A stretch of DNA of 64,000 bases from Sphaerisporangium aureirubrum (GTDB lineage Bacteria; Actinomycetota; Actinomycetes; Streptosporangiales; Streptosporangiaceae): positions 124,001 through 188,000 of the forward strand of contig NZ_JBHSRF010000003.1 of assembly GCF_042658925.1 (NCBI RefSeq), read 5' to 3'. The position numbers and the translations under genes were made by a program. This document shows positions 14,748 through 22,417 of this stretch, piece by piece; within the stretch, counting starts at the first letter, position 1, and every line of letters starts with the position of its first letter. The notes under the pieces are model-generated. The model was given only the letters and a program-made list of their open reading frames with translations, searched no databases and was not told the origin of the DNA.

Positions 14748-17700
14748 ATGCAGGCAAGCGTGTCCTCAGCAGCGTCCAGCGCGCCGATCCCGCTGAGCGG
14801 TCCGTGGTATCGCATCCAAGCGATCACGGCCCCCTCACGCACGTCCTCGGCCGAGTGGGACTTCGTCACGGTCCTGCCCGCCGTCCTGTCCGCCGCCCAG
14901 CGCAACCGGCCGTTCGTCATCGGCTGGCTGTCCCGCGGCTCCGGCGCGCCCCTCGAGCTCATCACCAACGCGGGGCCGCTCACCCCGCCCCGTCCGCCGC
15001 GCCGCGCCGCCGGAGGCGCCGTGGAGGAGCCGCCGCAGGGCCCGCAGCCGCTGCTGTTCCCCGGCGGCGCCCGGGGCGTGCGCATCGGGGACGACTGGCT
15101 GGCCGACCTCGCCGACCTCACCTGGACGCCCTGCCCCGGGCGGCAGGCGCCGCCCCTGAACGGCCGCAGGGAACCGAGCCCCGACGACCTGCTGCGGCCC
15201 ACGCTGTTCGAGTCCACCCTGGTCACGCTGATGTCCCGGCCGTTCGCCTGGCTGGTGGTCGCCGAGCCGACCAACCTGCTGGACGCCGAGGTGTCCCACC
15301 TGCGCACCCAGCTCAACGTGCTGCGGCAGTACGGCGACGCGTCCGAGCGCAGCCGCTTCGACGCCGAGCGGGCCGAGCGGCGCATGCAGGAGCTGGACGC
15401 CTTCCGCGAGGCCGGGCTGTGGAACGTACGGGTGCTCGCCGGGGCCGCCGGGCCGGACGAACTGCGGCAGATCGCGCCCGTGCTGGTCGGCTCGGTGGAG
15501 ATGAGCCACCACCCGTACCGCCTGCGCAGCGCGCTGTCCCTGCCGATCCTCGCCGGTTTCGGCAGGCCCGGCGTGCTGGAACCGGTGTACGGCTTCCCCG
15601 AGGTGCTCGGCGTCACCCTGCAGGACCCCGCCGACGACGCGAGCACGCCGTTCGCCGCCACCGCGGGCGCGCTCGCCGCCCTCGCCGGGCTGCCGCGCCG
15701 CGAGGTGCCCGGGGTGCGGGTGCTGGACGCCGGGTTCTTCGACGTGACCAGCGAGGCCGACGTGAACAGCACCGGTGAGCCGCTGCTGAACCTCGGCGCC
15801 ATCATCGACGGGCAGGACCGCGCGGTCGGGTCGTTCCGGGTGCCGCTCGCCTCGCTCAACCGGCACGCGTTCATCACCGGCGCCACCGGCTCGGGCAAGT
15901 CCCAGACCGTGCGCCACCTGCTGGAGCAGCTCACCGAGGCGGGCATCCCGTGGCTCGCCATCGAGCCCGCCAAGTCCGAGTACGCCGCGATGGCCGGGCG
16001 CATGGAGCACCTGGCGCCGCTCACCGTGATCAACCCCTCGGCGCCGGACAACGTGCCGTTCAGCGTCAACCCCCTGGCCCCCGAGCCCGGCTACCCCGTG
16101 CAGGCGCACATCGACATGGTGCGGGCGCTGTTCATGGCGGCCTTCGACGCCGAGGAACCGTTCCCGCAGATCATGTCGCTGTCGCTGCAACGGGTGTACG
16201 AGGCCAACGGCTGGGACGTGGTCACCGGCGGCGGCATCCCCGGCGCGGCGGTGCAGCCGTCCGTGCCCACGCTGGAGCAGTTACAGGCGCACGCCCTGGA
16301 GGTCATCCAGGAGATCGGGTACGGCAAGGAGGTGCAGGCCGACGTCGAGGGCTTCATCTCGCTGCGGCTGCGCAGCCTGCGGGTCGGCTCGGCCGGCCGG
16401 TTCTTCGAGGGCGGCCACCCCGCCGACATCGGCGGCCTGCTCCAGCGCAACGTCGTGCTCGCCATCGAGGACGTCGCCAACGACGAGGACAAGGCGTTCC
16501 TGATGGGCACGCTCATCATCAGGATCGTCGAGCACCTGCGCATGCGGGCCAGGCAGGAGAAGGCCACCGGCCTCCAGCACGTCATCGTGATCGAGGAGGC
16601 GCACCGCCTGCTGCGCGACCGCGGCTCCCAGCGGGCCAGCACCCACGCCGTCGAGCTGCTGGCCGGCATGCTCGCCGAGATCCGCGCGTACGGCGAGGGC
16701 ATCGTGGTGGCCGAGCAGATCCCCACCAAGCTGATCGCCGACGTGGTGAAGAACACCGCGCTCAAGGTCGTGCACCGCCTGCCCGCCGAGGACGACCGGA
16801 GGCTGGTCGGCTCCGCCATGAACCTCAGCGAGGACCAGTCCCGGCAGGTCGTGTCGCTGCGGCCCGGCTTCGCCGCGGTGTTCGCCGACGGCATGGACCG
16901 GCCGCTGCGCATCCAGGTGCCGCTCGGCGAGGACCGCGAGCGCACCGCCCCCGGGCCCATGCCGCCCATCCAGGGCCGCAGGTCCGCCGCGTGCGGGCAC
17001 GAGTGCATCACCGGCAACGCCTGCACGCTGGTCGAGCTGCGCGAGGCCGACCTGCTGGCCGGCGCGCCGGAATGGGCGTGGCTGCGCATCTGGACCGACA
17101 CGCTGGTGCTGGCCTTCTGCGCCAACCGCCCGCTGCCCGGGGTGCCCCGGGTGCTCCACGACATCTGGTCGGAGCTGCCGCCCCGGCGCCGCGAGTGCCT
17201 GCTGGCCACCCTGGTCGAGCGCGCCGTGGCCCGGCGCGCCTGGTCCCTGCGCACCTGCTACGACCCCGGGCTGCTCACCGTGAAGGGCGCCGAGGTCGCC
17301 GCGGCGCTGCTGTCGGGGGCCGACCCCGGTGAGGGCGTCCTCGCGGCGGGCGACCGGCCCGGCGCGGCGTGGGTGATCCCGCAGATCCGCTGGGTCCACG
17401 AGGTCGACAGGCTCTTCCCCTACGGCCACCCCGCGCCGAACCTGCGCAGCCCCGCCCCGGCCATGGAGTACGCGCTGTTCGGCACCGACCCCGCCGCCCG
17501 CCCGTACCCGCACCTCGGGATGAACGGCTCCGGTGCGGACGGCGTGACCCGCACCGAGCTGCTCGGGCACCGCGCCAAGGCGCTGCGGCACCACCCGCTG
17601 TCCATGGAGATGGAACGCAACCGGGTGCTGGCCTGGCGGGTGCTGCTCGGTGACGACGAGCACGAGGGCGTCCAGCGGGACTTCGCGACCGTCGCCATCG

Positions 17701-17846
17701 GCGTGGAGCCCCGGGACCGGGTGCGGCACATCGCGCAGACCATGGGCGCGGGGTGGCTGGAGACCGTGCTGTCGTGGCCGCGCAGATTCGTCCACCCCTT
17801 CGAGGAGGCGGGGGAGAACCAAGCCGAGCTGTCCTTCCTGGAATAA
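14748..17846 (+). CDS. HerA/VirB4-like hexameric ATPase
   Basis: This 1032-aa P-loop ATPase belongs to the HerA-FtsK superfamily. The N-terminal ~370 residues form a VirB4-like region. Walker A is 'GATGSGKS' (378-385). Walker B is 'VIVIEEAHRL' (from 612), followed by the helicase-type 'AYGEGIVVAEQIPTKLIADV' and the arginine-rich 'VHRLPAEDDRRLVGSAM'. A small Cys/His cluster, 'ACGHECITGNAC', is near residue 750. It would power movement of DNA or protein at the membrane. The membrane-protein neighbours favour a secretion or conjugation-like machine over DNA repair. The start ATG has only a weak upstream ribosome site. Confidence 0.85.
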   Translation: MQASVSSAASSAPIPLSGPWYRIQAITAPSRTSSAEWDFVTVLPAVLSAAQRNRPFVIGWLSRGSGAPLELITNAGPLTPPRPPRRAAGGAVEEPPQGPQPLLFPGGARGVRIGDDWLADLADLTWTPCPGRQAPPLNGRREPSPDDLLRPTLFESTLVTLMSRPFAWLVVAEPTNLLDAEVSHLRTQLNVLRQYGDASERSRFDAERAERRMQELDAFREAGLWNVRVLAGAAGPDELRQIAPVLVGSVEMSHHPYRLRSALSLPILAGFGRPGVLEPVYGFPEVLGVTLQDPADDASTPFAATAGALAALAGLPRREVPGVRVLDAGFFDVTSEADVNSTGEPLLNLGAIIDGQDRAVGSFRVPLASLNRHAFITGATGSGKSQTVRHLLEQLTEAGIPWLAIEPAKSEYAAMAGRMEHLAPLTVINPSAPDNVPFSVNPLAPEPGYPVQAHIDMVRALFMAAFDAEEPFPQIMSLSLQRVYEANGWDVVTGGGIPGAAVQPSVPTLEQLQAHALEVIQEIGYGKEVQADVEGFISLRLRSLRVGSAGRFFEGGHPADIGGLLQRNVVLAIEDVANDEDKAFLMGTLIIRIVEHLRMRARQEKATGLQHVIVIEEAHRLLRDRGSQRASTHAVELLAGMLAEIRAYGEGIVVAEQIPTKLIADVVKNTALKVVHRLPAEDDRRLVGSAMNLSEDQSRQVVSLRPGFAAVFADGMDRPLRIQVPLGEDRERTAPGPMPPIQGRRSAACGHECITGNACTLVELREADLLAGAPEWAWLRIWTDTLVLAFCANRPLPGVPRVLHDIWSELPPRRRECLLATLVERAVARRAWSLRTCYDPGLLTVKGAEVAAALLSGADPGEGVLAAGDRPGAAWVIPQIRWVHEVDRLFPYGHPAPNLRSPAPAMEYALFGTDPAARPYPHLGMNGSGADGVTRTELLGHRAKALRHHPLSMEMERNRVLAWRVLLGDDEHEGVQRDFATVAIGVEPRDRVRHIAQTMGAGWLETVLSWPRRFVHPFEEAGENQAELSFLE

Positions 17847-17887
17847 GGGATTGGCGGCCCGTGAGGCGCTCTTCGCGCGGCCCCCAC

Positions 17888-17893
17888 TAGGAT
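17888..17893 (+). promoter_or_regulatory. -10 hexamer of murT (leaderless)
   Basis: TAGGAT ends 7 nt before the murT ATG. There is no Shine-Dalgarno and no clear -35. Confidence 0.5.
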
Positions 17894-17900
17894 CTCGGGC

Positions 17901-19130
17901 ATGACCCAGCTACCGCTGCGGGCCCAGCTCGCGAGTGCCCTCGGGCGGACGGCGGCCACGCTCTCCCGTGTCACCGGGCGGGGCGACGGTTCGGTGATCG
18001 GCGGACGGGTCGGGCTGATCCTCGAGCCGGACCTCCTCCGCAAACTGGCCGCCGACCGCAAGCTCGTGCTGGTCAGCGCCACCAACGGCAAGACGACCAC
18101 CACCCGGCTGATCACCTCCGAGCTCCAGGAGCTCGGCGAGGTCGCCACCAACGCCTTCGGCGCCAACATGCCGGCCGGGCACGTGTCCGCGTTGTCGTCG
18201 GCCAAGCAGGCGCCGTTCGCGGTGCTGGAGGTCGACGAGAAATACCTCCCCGAGGTGCTCGACACCACCGAGGCCGGCGTCGTCTGCCTGATGAACCTCA
18301 GCCGCGACCAGATGGACCGCGCCGCCGAGATCTGGCTGCTCGCCCAGAAGTGGCGCCGCGCCCTCGCCGGGCGGGACACCCACGTGATCGCCAACTGCGA
18401 CGACCCGCTGGTCACCTGGGGCGCCAGCACCGCCTCCCAGGTCACCTGGGTGTCCTGCGGGCAGCCGTGGAAAGAGGACTCCTGGTGCTGCCCCGAGTGC
18501 GGCGGCCCGCTGGACCGCAAGGAGAACGACTGGGCGTGCCGCGAGTGCACCTTCCGCCGCCCCGAGCCGACCTGGGTGCTGGACGACGACGCGGTGATCG
18601 ACCCGGTACGGCAGCGCTGGGTGCTGGACCTCCAGCTGCCCGGCCGCGCCAACCGCGCCAACGCCGCCATCGCGCTGGCCACCGCCGAGGTGTTCGGGCT
18701 GCCCGTGGAGCGGGCGCTGCCCCGGCTGCGCGAGGTGCGGTCGGTCGCCGGGCGGTACACCACCGTGGAGCGGGACGGCCGGGTGCTGCGGCTCCTGCTG
18801 GCCAAGAACCCCGCGGGGTGGCTGGAGGCCTTCGAGGTCGCCGACCCCACGCTGCCGATCATCCTGTCGGTGAACGCCCAGGGGCCGGACGGCCGCGACA
18901 CCTCGTGGCTCTGGGACGTCGACTACCGGGTGCTGAACGGGCGGCCGGTGTTCGTCACCGGGGAACGACGGCTCGACCTCGCCCTGCGGCTGGACGTCGC
19001 CGGGGTGGCGTTCCAGCTCTGCGACACCTTCGACGAGGCCATGCGGCGCCAGACGCCCGGCCGGATCGACGTGATCGCCAACTACACCGCGTTCCAGCAG
19101 ATTCGAGCGGAGTTCGGCCGTGCCGTCTGA
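17901..19130 (+). CDS. murT: Lipid II isoglutaminyl synthase, catalytic subunit MurT
   Basis: This 409-aa Mur-ligase-like enzyme, with GatD, amidates the alpha-carboxyl of D-Glu in lipid II. The ATP-binding loop is 'SATNGKTTTTRLI' (about residues 53-65). A zinc ribbon is inserted in the central domain ('CCPECGGPLDRK' with 'CREC' further on), as expected for MurT. The C-terminal DUF1727 domain includes 'LAKNPAGWLEAFEV'. The length is typical. The stop overlaps the gatD start by 11 nt, so the subunits are co-translated. Confidence 0.95.
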   Translation: MTQLPLRAQLASALGRTAATLSRVTGRGDGSVIGGRVGLILEPDLLRKLAADRKLVLVSATNGKTTTTRLITSELQELGEVATNAFGANMPAGHVSALSSAKQAPFAVLEVDEKYLPEVLDTTEAGVVCLMNLSRDQMDRAAEIWLLAQKWRRALAGRDTHVIANCDDPLVTWGASTASQVTWVSCGQPWKEDSWCCPECGGPLDRKENDWACRECTFRRPEPTWVLDDDAVIDPVRQRWVLDLQLPGRANRANAAIALATAEVFGLPVERALPRLREVRSVAGRYTTVERDGRVLRLLLAKNPAGWLEAFEVADPTLPIILSVNAQGPDGRDTSWLWDVDYRVLNGRPVFVTGERRLDLALRLDVAGVAFQLCDTFDEAMRRQTPGRIDVIANYTAFQQIRAEFGRAV

Positions 19131-19833
19131 CAGCGCCCTGCGCATCGTGTGGATCTACCCTGACCTGCTCAGCACCTACGGCGACCAGGGCAACGTGCTG
19201 ATCCTGGAGCAGCGGGCCCGCAAGCGCGGCATCCCCGTCGAGACGATCTACGTCCGCTCGGCGGACCCCGTGCCCGACTCCGGGGACATCTACCTGATCG
19301 GCGGCGGCGAGGACCGCCCGCAGATCCTCGCCGCCGAGCGGCTGCGCCGGGACAACGGCCTGGCACGCGCCGTCGACCGCGGCGCGTCCCTGCTGGCCGT
19401 CTGCGCCGGCTACCAGATCATGGGCACCGTGTTCGGCGGCGAGGAGGGCCAGCCCGTGGCGGGCATCGGCCTGCTCGACATCGAGAGCCGCCGCGGCCCG
19501 TCCCGCGCCGTAGGCGAGTTGGCCGCCGAGGTCGACACCGGCCTGGGCGGCCACATACTCACCGGCTTCGAGAACCACATGGGCGTAACCCGCCTGGGCT
19601 CCGGCGTCCGCCCCCTGTCCCGCACCGTGGTCGGCATAGGCAACGGCGACGGCACCGAAGGCTGCCACACCGGCCAAATAGTAGGCACCTACCTCCACGG
19701 CCCCGCCCTGGCCCGCAACCCCTGGCTGGCCGACGTCTTCCTAGGCTGGGCCACCGGCCCCCTCCTCCCCATAGACGACACCTGGTACGACCGCCTCCGC
19801 GAAGAACGCCTGTCCACCGTCCTCCCCAACTGA
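19120..19833 (+). CDS. gatD: Lipid II isoglutaminyl synthase, glutaminase subunit GatD
   Basis: This 237-aa class I glutamine amidotransferase of the cobyric-acid-synthase-like type supplies ammonia to MurT. The nucleophile is Cys95 in 'LAVCAGYQIMG'. The catalytic histidine is in 'GTYLHGPALARNP'. 'FENHMGVTRLG' is also conserved. It starts at GTG 19120 inside murT. The last ~250 bp use several rare ATA and CTA codons, and this continues into an unusual proline-coding-like intergenic repeat. Confidence 0.95.
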   Translation: MPSDSALRIVWIYPDLLSTYGDQGNVLILEQRARKRGIPVETIYVRSADPVPDSGDIYLIGGGEDRPQILAAERLRRDNGLARAVDRGASLLAVCAGYQIMGTVFGGEEGQPVAGIGLLDIESRRGPSRAVGELAAEVDTGLGGHILTGFENHMGVTRLGSGVRPLSRTVVGIGNGDGTEGCHTGQIVGTYLHGPALARNPWLADVFLGWATGPLLPIDDTWYDRLREERLSTVLPN

Positions 19834-19864
19834 CCCACCCCCACCGCCCCGGTTCGGCCCGCGT

Positions 19865-19936
19865 CCACCGCCCGGCCACACCCCGCCGCCCGGCCACGTC
19901 TCGCCGTCCGGCCGCGCCCCGCCGCCCGGCACCCGC
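19865..19936. repeat. 18-bp tandem repeat, four units
   Basis: Four imperfect 18-bp units of the type CCGCCGCCCGGCCACGTC follow each other just after gatD. The unit is a multiple of three, so it reads as a six-residue repeat in any frame. Confidence 0.75.
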
Positions 19937-20001
19937 CACTCGTCGCACTCCGCGGGTTGTAGGCACCGGCGCCGAGACGGCGGGACGTTGTACGGCGAAG
20001 C

Positions 20002-20154
20002 CGGCGCCGTCGTACGGTGGGAAACCCGGGCGGGCTGGGCGCCCCGGGAAATGGTCCTCGCGGAGGGCGCGCTCCGCGCGGAAGCCGCAAGGGCTGTTCT
20101 CCTGCGGGGGACACCCCCGCACCCCCGAAGCCTGCCGGGCTCACCGTGCTCCAC
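20002..20154 (+). repeat. Dispersed intergenic repeat, copy A
   Basis: This is one of three copies in the window of a ~150-bp element. The shared core includes GGCGCGCTCCGCGCGG, GCCGCAAGGGCTGTTCTCC and a TGCGGGGG-ACA-CCCCCGCA hairpin. Copies A and C also share their ends. See also 23467-23606 and 50469-50622. Confidence 0.85.
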
Positions 20155-20214
20155 TGCATGGGTTCCGGTGGAATCCCGGACCGGATAGAGCACAGTCGTG
20201 ATTGGGGGCCGGCT

Positions 20215-20559
20215 TCAGGAGCCGCGGCGCAGGGAGGACAGTGCCCACAGTTCAGCGATACGCCCGTCGCGCACCCGGAAGATCTCCAGCATGGTCGGTG
20301 CCTGCTGGCCGGGAATGCCCTGCACGGTCGTGCGGACGGCGGCGGTGTTTCCCTCGACGACCATGTCCTCCACGATGACCTGCGCATCAGGGAAGGCCTC
20401 ATGGAACTGTTGCCATGACCGGGTGACACTTTCGGGTCCGGTGGTGCCCAGGGGATGGCTGAAGAAGTCCGTCGTGAATATCTCTTCCGTGGCGGTGTGC
20501 TCGTAGGCGTTGAACGCCGCGTACATGCGCAACGCGGCGGCCCGCACTTCGTCTGTCAT
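20215..20559 (-). CDS. SnoaL-like / NTF2-fold protein
   Basis: This 114-aa single-domain protein belongs to the SnoaL-like ester-cyclase/NTF2 superfamily ('FFSHPLGTTGPESVTRSW', 'FPDAQVIVEDMVVEGNTAAV', 'MLEIFRVRDGRIAELWAL'). The last motif is the usual closing strand of polyketide-cyclase-like proteins of unknown substrate. ATG 20559 overlaps the MarR stop (ATGA), so it is co-expressed with and likely controlled by that regulator. The substrate cannot be inferred. Confidence 0.85.
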   Translation of the reverse strand: MTDEVRAAALRMYAAFNAYEHTATEEIFTTDFFSHPLGTTGPESVTRSWQQFHEAFPDAQVIVEDMVVEGNTAAVRTTVQGIPGQQAPTMLEIFRVRDGRIAELWALSSLRRGS

Positions 20560-20993
20560 CGGCTCTCCAGTTCGATCACGTTCGCTCGGACGCGCCGTAG
20601 GACGTTCAGCACGATTTCCTGCTGCTCTGCGGTGGCACCGGTGAGCAGCCGCTCCTGGTACGCCCGGTGCGACCGCTCCAGGTCGGCCGCTACCTGCTCG
20701 CCGGCGGGGGTCAGTGCGGCCAGGGTGTAGCGGTTGTCAGCCGGGTCGAGACGACGCCTGACGAACCCTTCGGCCTCGAACTCCTTGACCAGCCGGGTGA
20801 CGCTCGCACCGTCGATGCCCAGCGCCTGGCGCAGATCGCTGTGGCTGGTCTCGCCGTTACGCCGCAGCCGGACGAGCACCTGTACTCGCTGCGGGCTCAT
20901 GCCCACGTGCCGGGCGAATGCCTGCCGCAGATCGGCACATGCGTCACCGAGCTCGCGGAAGAACGTGTCCTCGGCCGTCTCTTCGTACACCAT
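20556..20993 (-). CDS. MarR-family transcriptional regulator
   Basis: This 145-aa winged-helix protein contains 'VQVLVRLRRNGETSHSDLRQ' and the wing 'VRRRLDPADNRYTLAALTPA' typical of MarR. It would repress its own operon and release on binding a small ligand. A 21-bp palindrome overlaps its -35 region. The -10 TATAAA ends 6 nt before GTG 20990, so translation may start leaderless at that GTG (second codon) rather than at ATG 20993. The SnoaL-like gene is coupled downstream. Confidence 0.92.
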   Translation of the reverse strand: MVYEETAEDTFFRELGDACADLRQAFARHVGMSPQRVQVLVRLRRNGETSHSDLRQALGIDGASVTRLVKEFEAEGFVRRRLDPADNRYTLAALTPAGEQVAADLERSHRAYQERLLTGATAEQQEIVLNVLRRVRANVIELESR

Positions 20994-20996
20994 CTC

Positions 20997-21029
20997 TTTA
21001 TATCGTCAACTCTTGATGACATCAAGAGT
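20997..21029 (-). promoter_or_regulatory. MarR promoter with perfect palindromic operator
   Basis: On the minus strand, -35 TTGATG (21025-21020), a 17-bp spacer and -10 TATAAA (21002-20997). ACTCTTGATG and CATCAAGAGT form 10-bp arms around one base (21009-21029), covering the -35 and part of the spacer. This is the layout of MarR autorepression. Confidence 0.8.
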
Positions 21030-21068
21030 ATGCGTCGTGCCGCCCCGGCGCCGGAAGGGTCGGGTTCC

Positions 21069-21665
21069 TCAGTCGACTGCAGGGCTGTCCCAGCCGGAGA
21101 CGAACCAACGGACCGCTCCGGTCGCCGGGTCGTACAACCGGCGGTTGAGGGTGCCGATGTTGCCTCCGTAGACGTGGATCCCGACGGTGGGCTCGTCGCC
21201 GACGGCCGTGACGGCGTGGACGTCGTCGTCGGTCGTACAGCACACGGTGACCTGCCCGCGTGCCCACACCTGCTCACCGGCGGGCGTCAGAGCTGTGCAC
21301 GGCTCGGACGAGGCGGGCTTGAGGTAGCGGAGCTCGCGTTCGGCTCCCGCGTAGATTCCGGCGACGCCCCATGTCTCATGTCCGTGCACGGGGGTGCGCT
21401 GACCTATGTTCCAGACGACGGACGCCAGAGACCAGCTGTCGTCGGGGGCGATGTGGAGCGGGTACGTGACATGGTGCTCGTCCGACGGCCGGGTGACTTC
21501 CGGGGGAAGCCGGTAGCCGCCCGCCAGCAGAGCGGACAGCAGGGCCGCGACCCGCTTCGTGATCTCGTGCTCGTCGTCGATGCTTCCGACCAGCGATGCC
21601 ACGTCTCCGATGAAGGTGTCCAAGGTCTTCGCGCTCTCATACGGCTCGGTCGCGTTCATGGTCAC
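21069..21665 (-). CDS. Cysteine-dioxygenase-like cupin enzyme
   Basis: This ~198-aa protein of the cysteine dioxygenase-type cupin superfamily is probably an Fe(II) thiol dioxygenase. The metal-binding motif 'PVHGHETWGVAGIYAG' supplies two histidines, and 'GIHVYGG' supplies the third. 'HVTYPLHIAPDDSWSLA' is a typical substrate-side strand. The true substrate (cysteine, mercaptopropionate or other thiol) is unresolved. GTG 21665 overlaps the preceding stop; ATG 21659 is an alternative. It is co-transcribed with the DHFR-like gene and divergent from a LysR regulator. Confidence 0.82.
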   Translation of the reverse strand: MTMNATEPYESAKTLDTFIGDVASLVGSIDDEHEITKRVAALLSALLAGGYRLPPEVTRPSDEHHVTYPLHIAPDDSWSLASVVWNIGQRTPVHGHETWGVAGIYAGAERELRYLKPASSEPCTALTPAGEQVWARGQVTVCCTTDDDVHAVTAVGDEPTVGIHVYGGNIGTLNRRLYDPATGAVRWFVSGWDSPAVD

Positions 21666-22309
21666 CGGCTCTTGGCGGTGAAGGTCAGGTGGGTGACGCC
21701 GGAGGGGGCCGAGACCGCCTCGATGTCGTACGTCTCCTCCAGCGACTCCAGGCCGTCCCAGAGCCGGACACCGCGGCCGAGCACGATCGGGACCTGCACC
21801 ACGTGCATGTGATCGACCAGCCCTTCGGCGAGGAAGTCGCGTATCACCGAGGGCCCGCCGCCGAGACGCACGTCCTGGCCGCCGGCCGCCTCACGGGCCC
21901 TTTTGAGCGCCTCGGCGGGGGAGGCGTCCAGGAAGTGGAACGTGGTGCCGCCCTCCATCTCGATCGATGGCCGCGGCCGGTGGGTGAGCACGAAGACCGG
22001 CGTGTGGAACGGCGGGTCAGCGCCCCACGCGCCCTTGTAGGCGGGGTCGTCCTGCCAGCCGGGCGGACCGAACTTGCCGGCGCCCATGATCTCGGCGCCG
22101 ACGCCGGGACCGTGCATCGCGGCGAACGCGTTGTCGGTGCCGCCGCTGCCGCCCCGGCCGCCGCCCATCTCATGCCAGAACCGGGTGGCGAACATCCACT
22201 CGTGCAGGCGTTCTCCGGCGTGACCGAACGGGGCATCGGGGGCCTGACCGGCGCCGGTGGCGAAACCGTCGAGCGAGATCGAGAAGTTGTGAACCCTTAC
22301 GTCGGACAT
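21662..22309 (-). CDS. Dihydrofolate-reductase-like (RibD C-terminal) protein
   Basis: This 215-aa protein starts 'MSDVRVHNFSISLDGFATG', the opening strand of the DHFR/RibD_C family, and has 'GGPSVIRDFLAEGLVDHMHV' near the C-terminus. Such actinobacterial 'dihydrofolate reductase family' proteins are predicted NADPH-dependent reductases of unknown substrate; they are not the cell's main DHFR. ATG 22309 is fixed by AAGGAG 8 nt upstream; a longer frame to 22360 lacks a site. It is the first gene of the operon opposite the LysR gene and is probably its target. Confidence 0.85.
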   Translation of the reverse strand: MSDVRVHNFSISLDGFATGAGQAPDAPFGHAGERLHEWMFATRFWHEMGGGRGGSGGTDNAFAAMHGPGVGAEIMGAGKFGPPGWQDDPAYKGAWGADPPFHTPVFVLTHRPRPSIEMEGGTTFHFLDASPAEALKRAREAAGGQDVRLGGGPSVIRDFLAEGLVDHMHVVQVPIVLGRGVRLWDGLESLEETYDIEAVSAPSGVTHLTFTAKSR

Positions 22310-22396
22310 CAGCGTGCTCCTTCGATGGTGCGCTTTCCGGTGGACACCAGCATGAGCCACCAGATCTATGACGTCTAATGCTGATGTTCCGTCAAT

Positions 22397-22417
22397 TTCA
22401 TCGATATTCTCGATGAA
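22397..22417. promoter_or_regulatory. LysR operator overlapping the lysR start
   Basis: TTCATCGA and TCGATGAA form perfect 8-bp arms around TATTC, with the ATC-N9-GAT core of LysR-type sites. The -10 TATTCT (22405-22410) is inside it and the last A is the first base of the lysR ATG. A TTGACG (minus strand, 22395-22390) for the divergent operon adjoins it. Confidence 0.8.

Larger units (their letters stand above)
19834..20214. other. Gene-free stretch with tandem and dispersed repeats
   Basis: These 381 bp lie between gatD and the convergent SnoaL gene. They hold four 18-bp units (19865-19936) and copy A of a dispersed ~150-bp repeat (20002-20154). No convincing coding sequence is present; minus-strand frames here read as low-complexity GRRG/AGR text. 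Confidence 0.7.

Noticed and set aside
11848..14757. 969-codon open frame on the minus strand opposite the 652-aa gene
   Set aside because: It is the antisense of a real gene with reversed codon bias. The residues are GDR/HGA-rich and no domain is visible; only its 3' part (11848-12522) is a real gene.
14748..17846. FtsK/SpoIIIE translocase or DNA-repair HerA
   Set aside because: No FtsK gamma domain and no NurA nuclease beside it. The membrane neighbours point elsewhere.
19998..20122. 'MRGCPPQENSPCGF' frames in the dispersed repeats as genes
   Set aside because: They start inside the repeat, have no ribosome site, and run into unrelated sequence in each copy.
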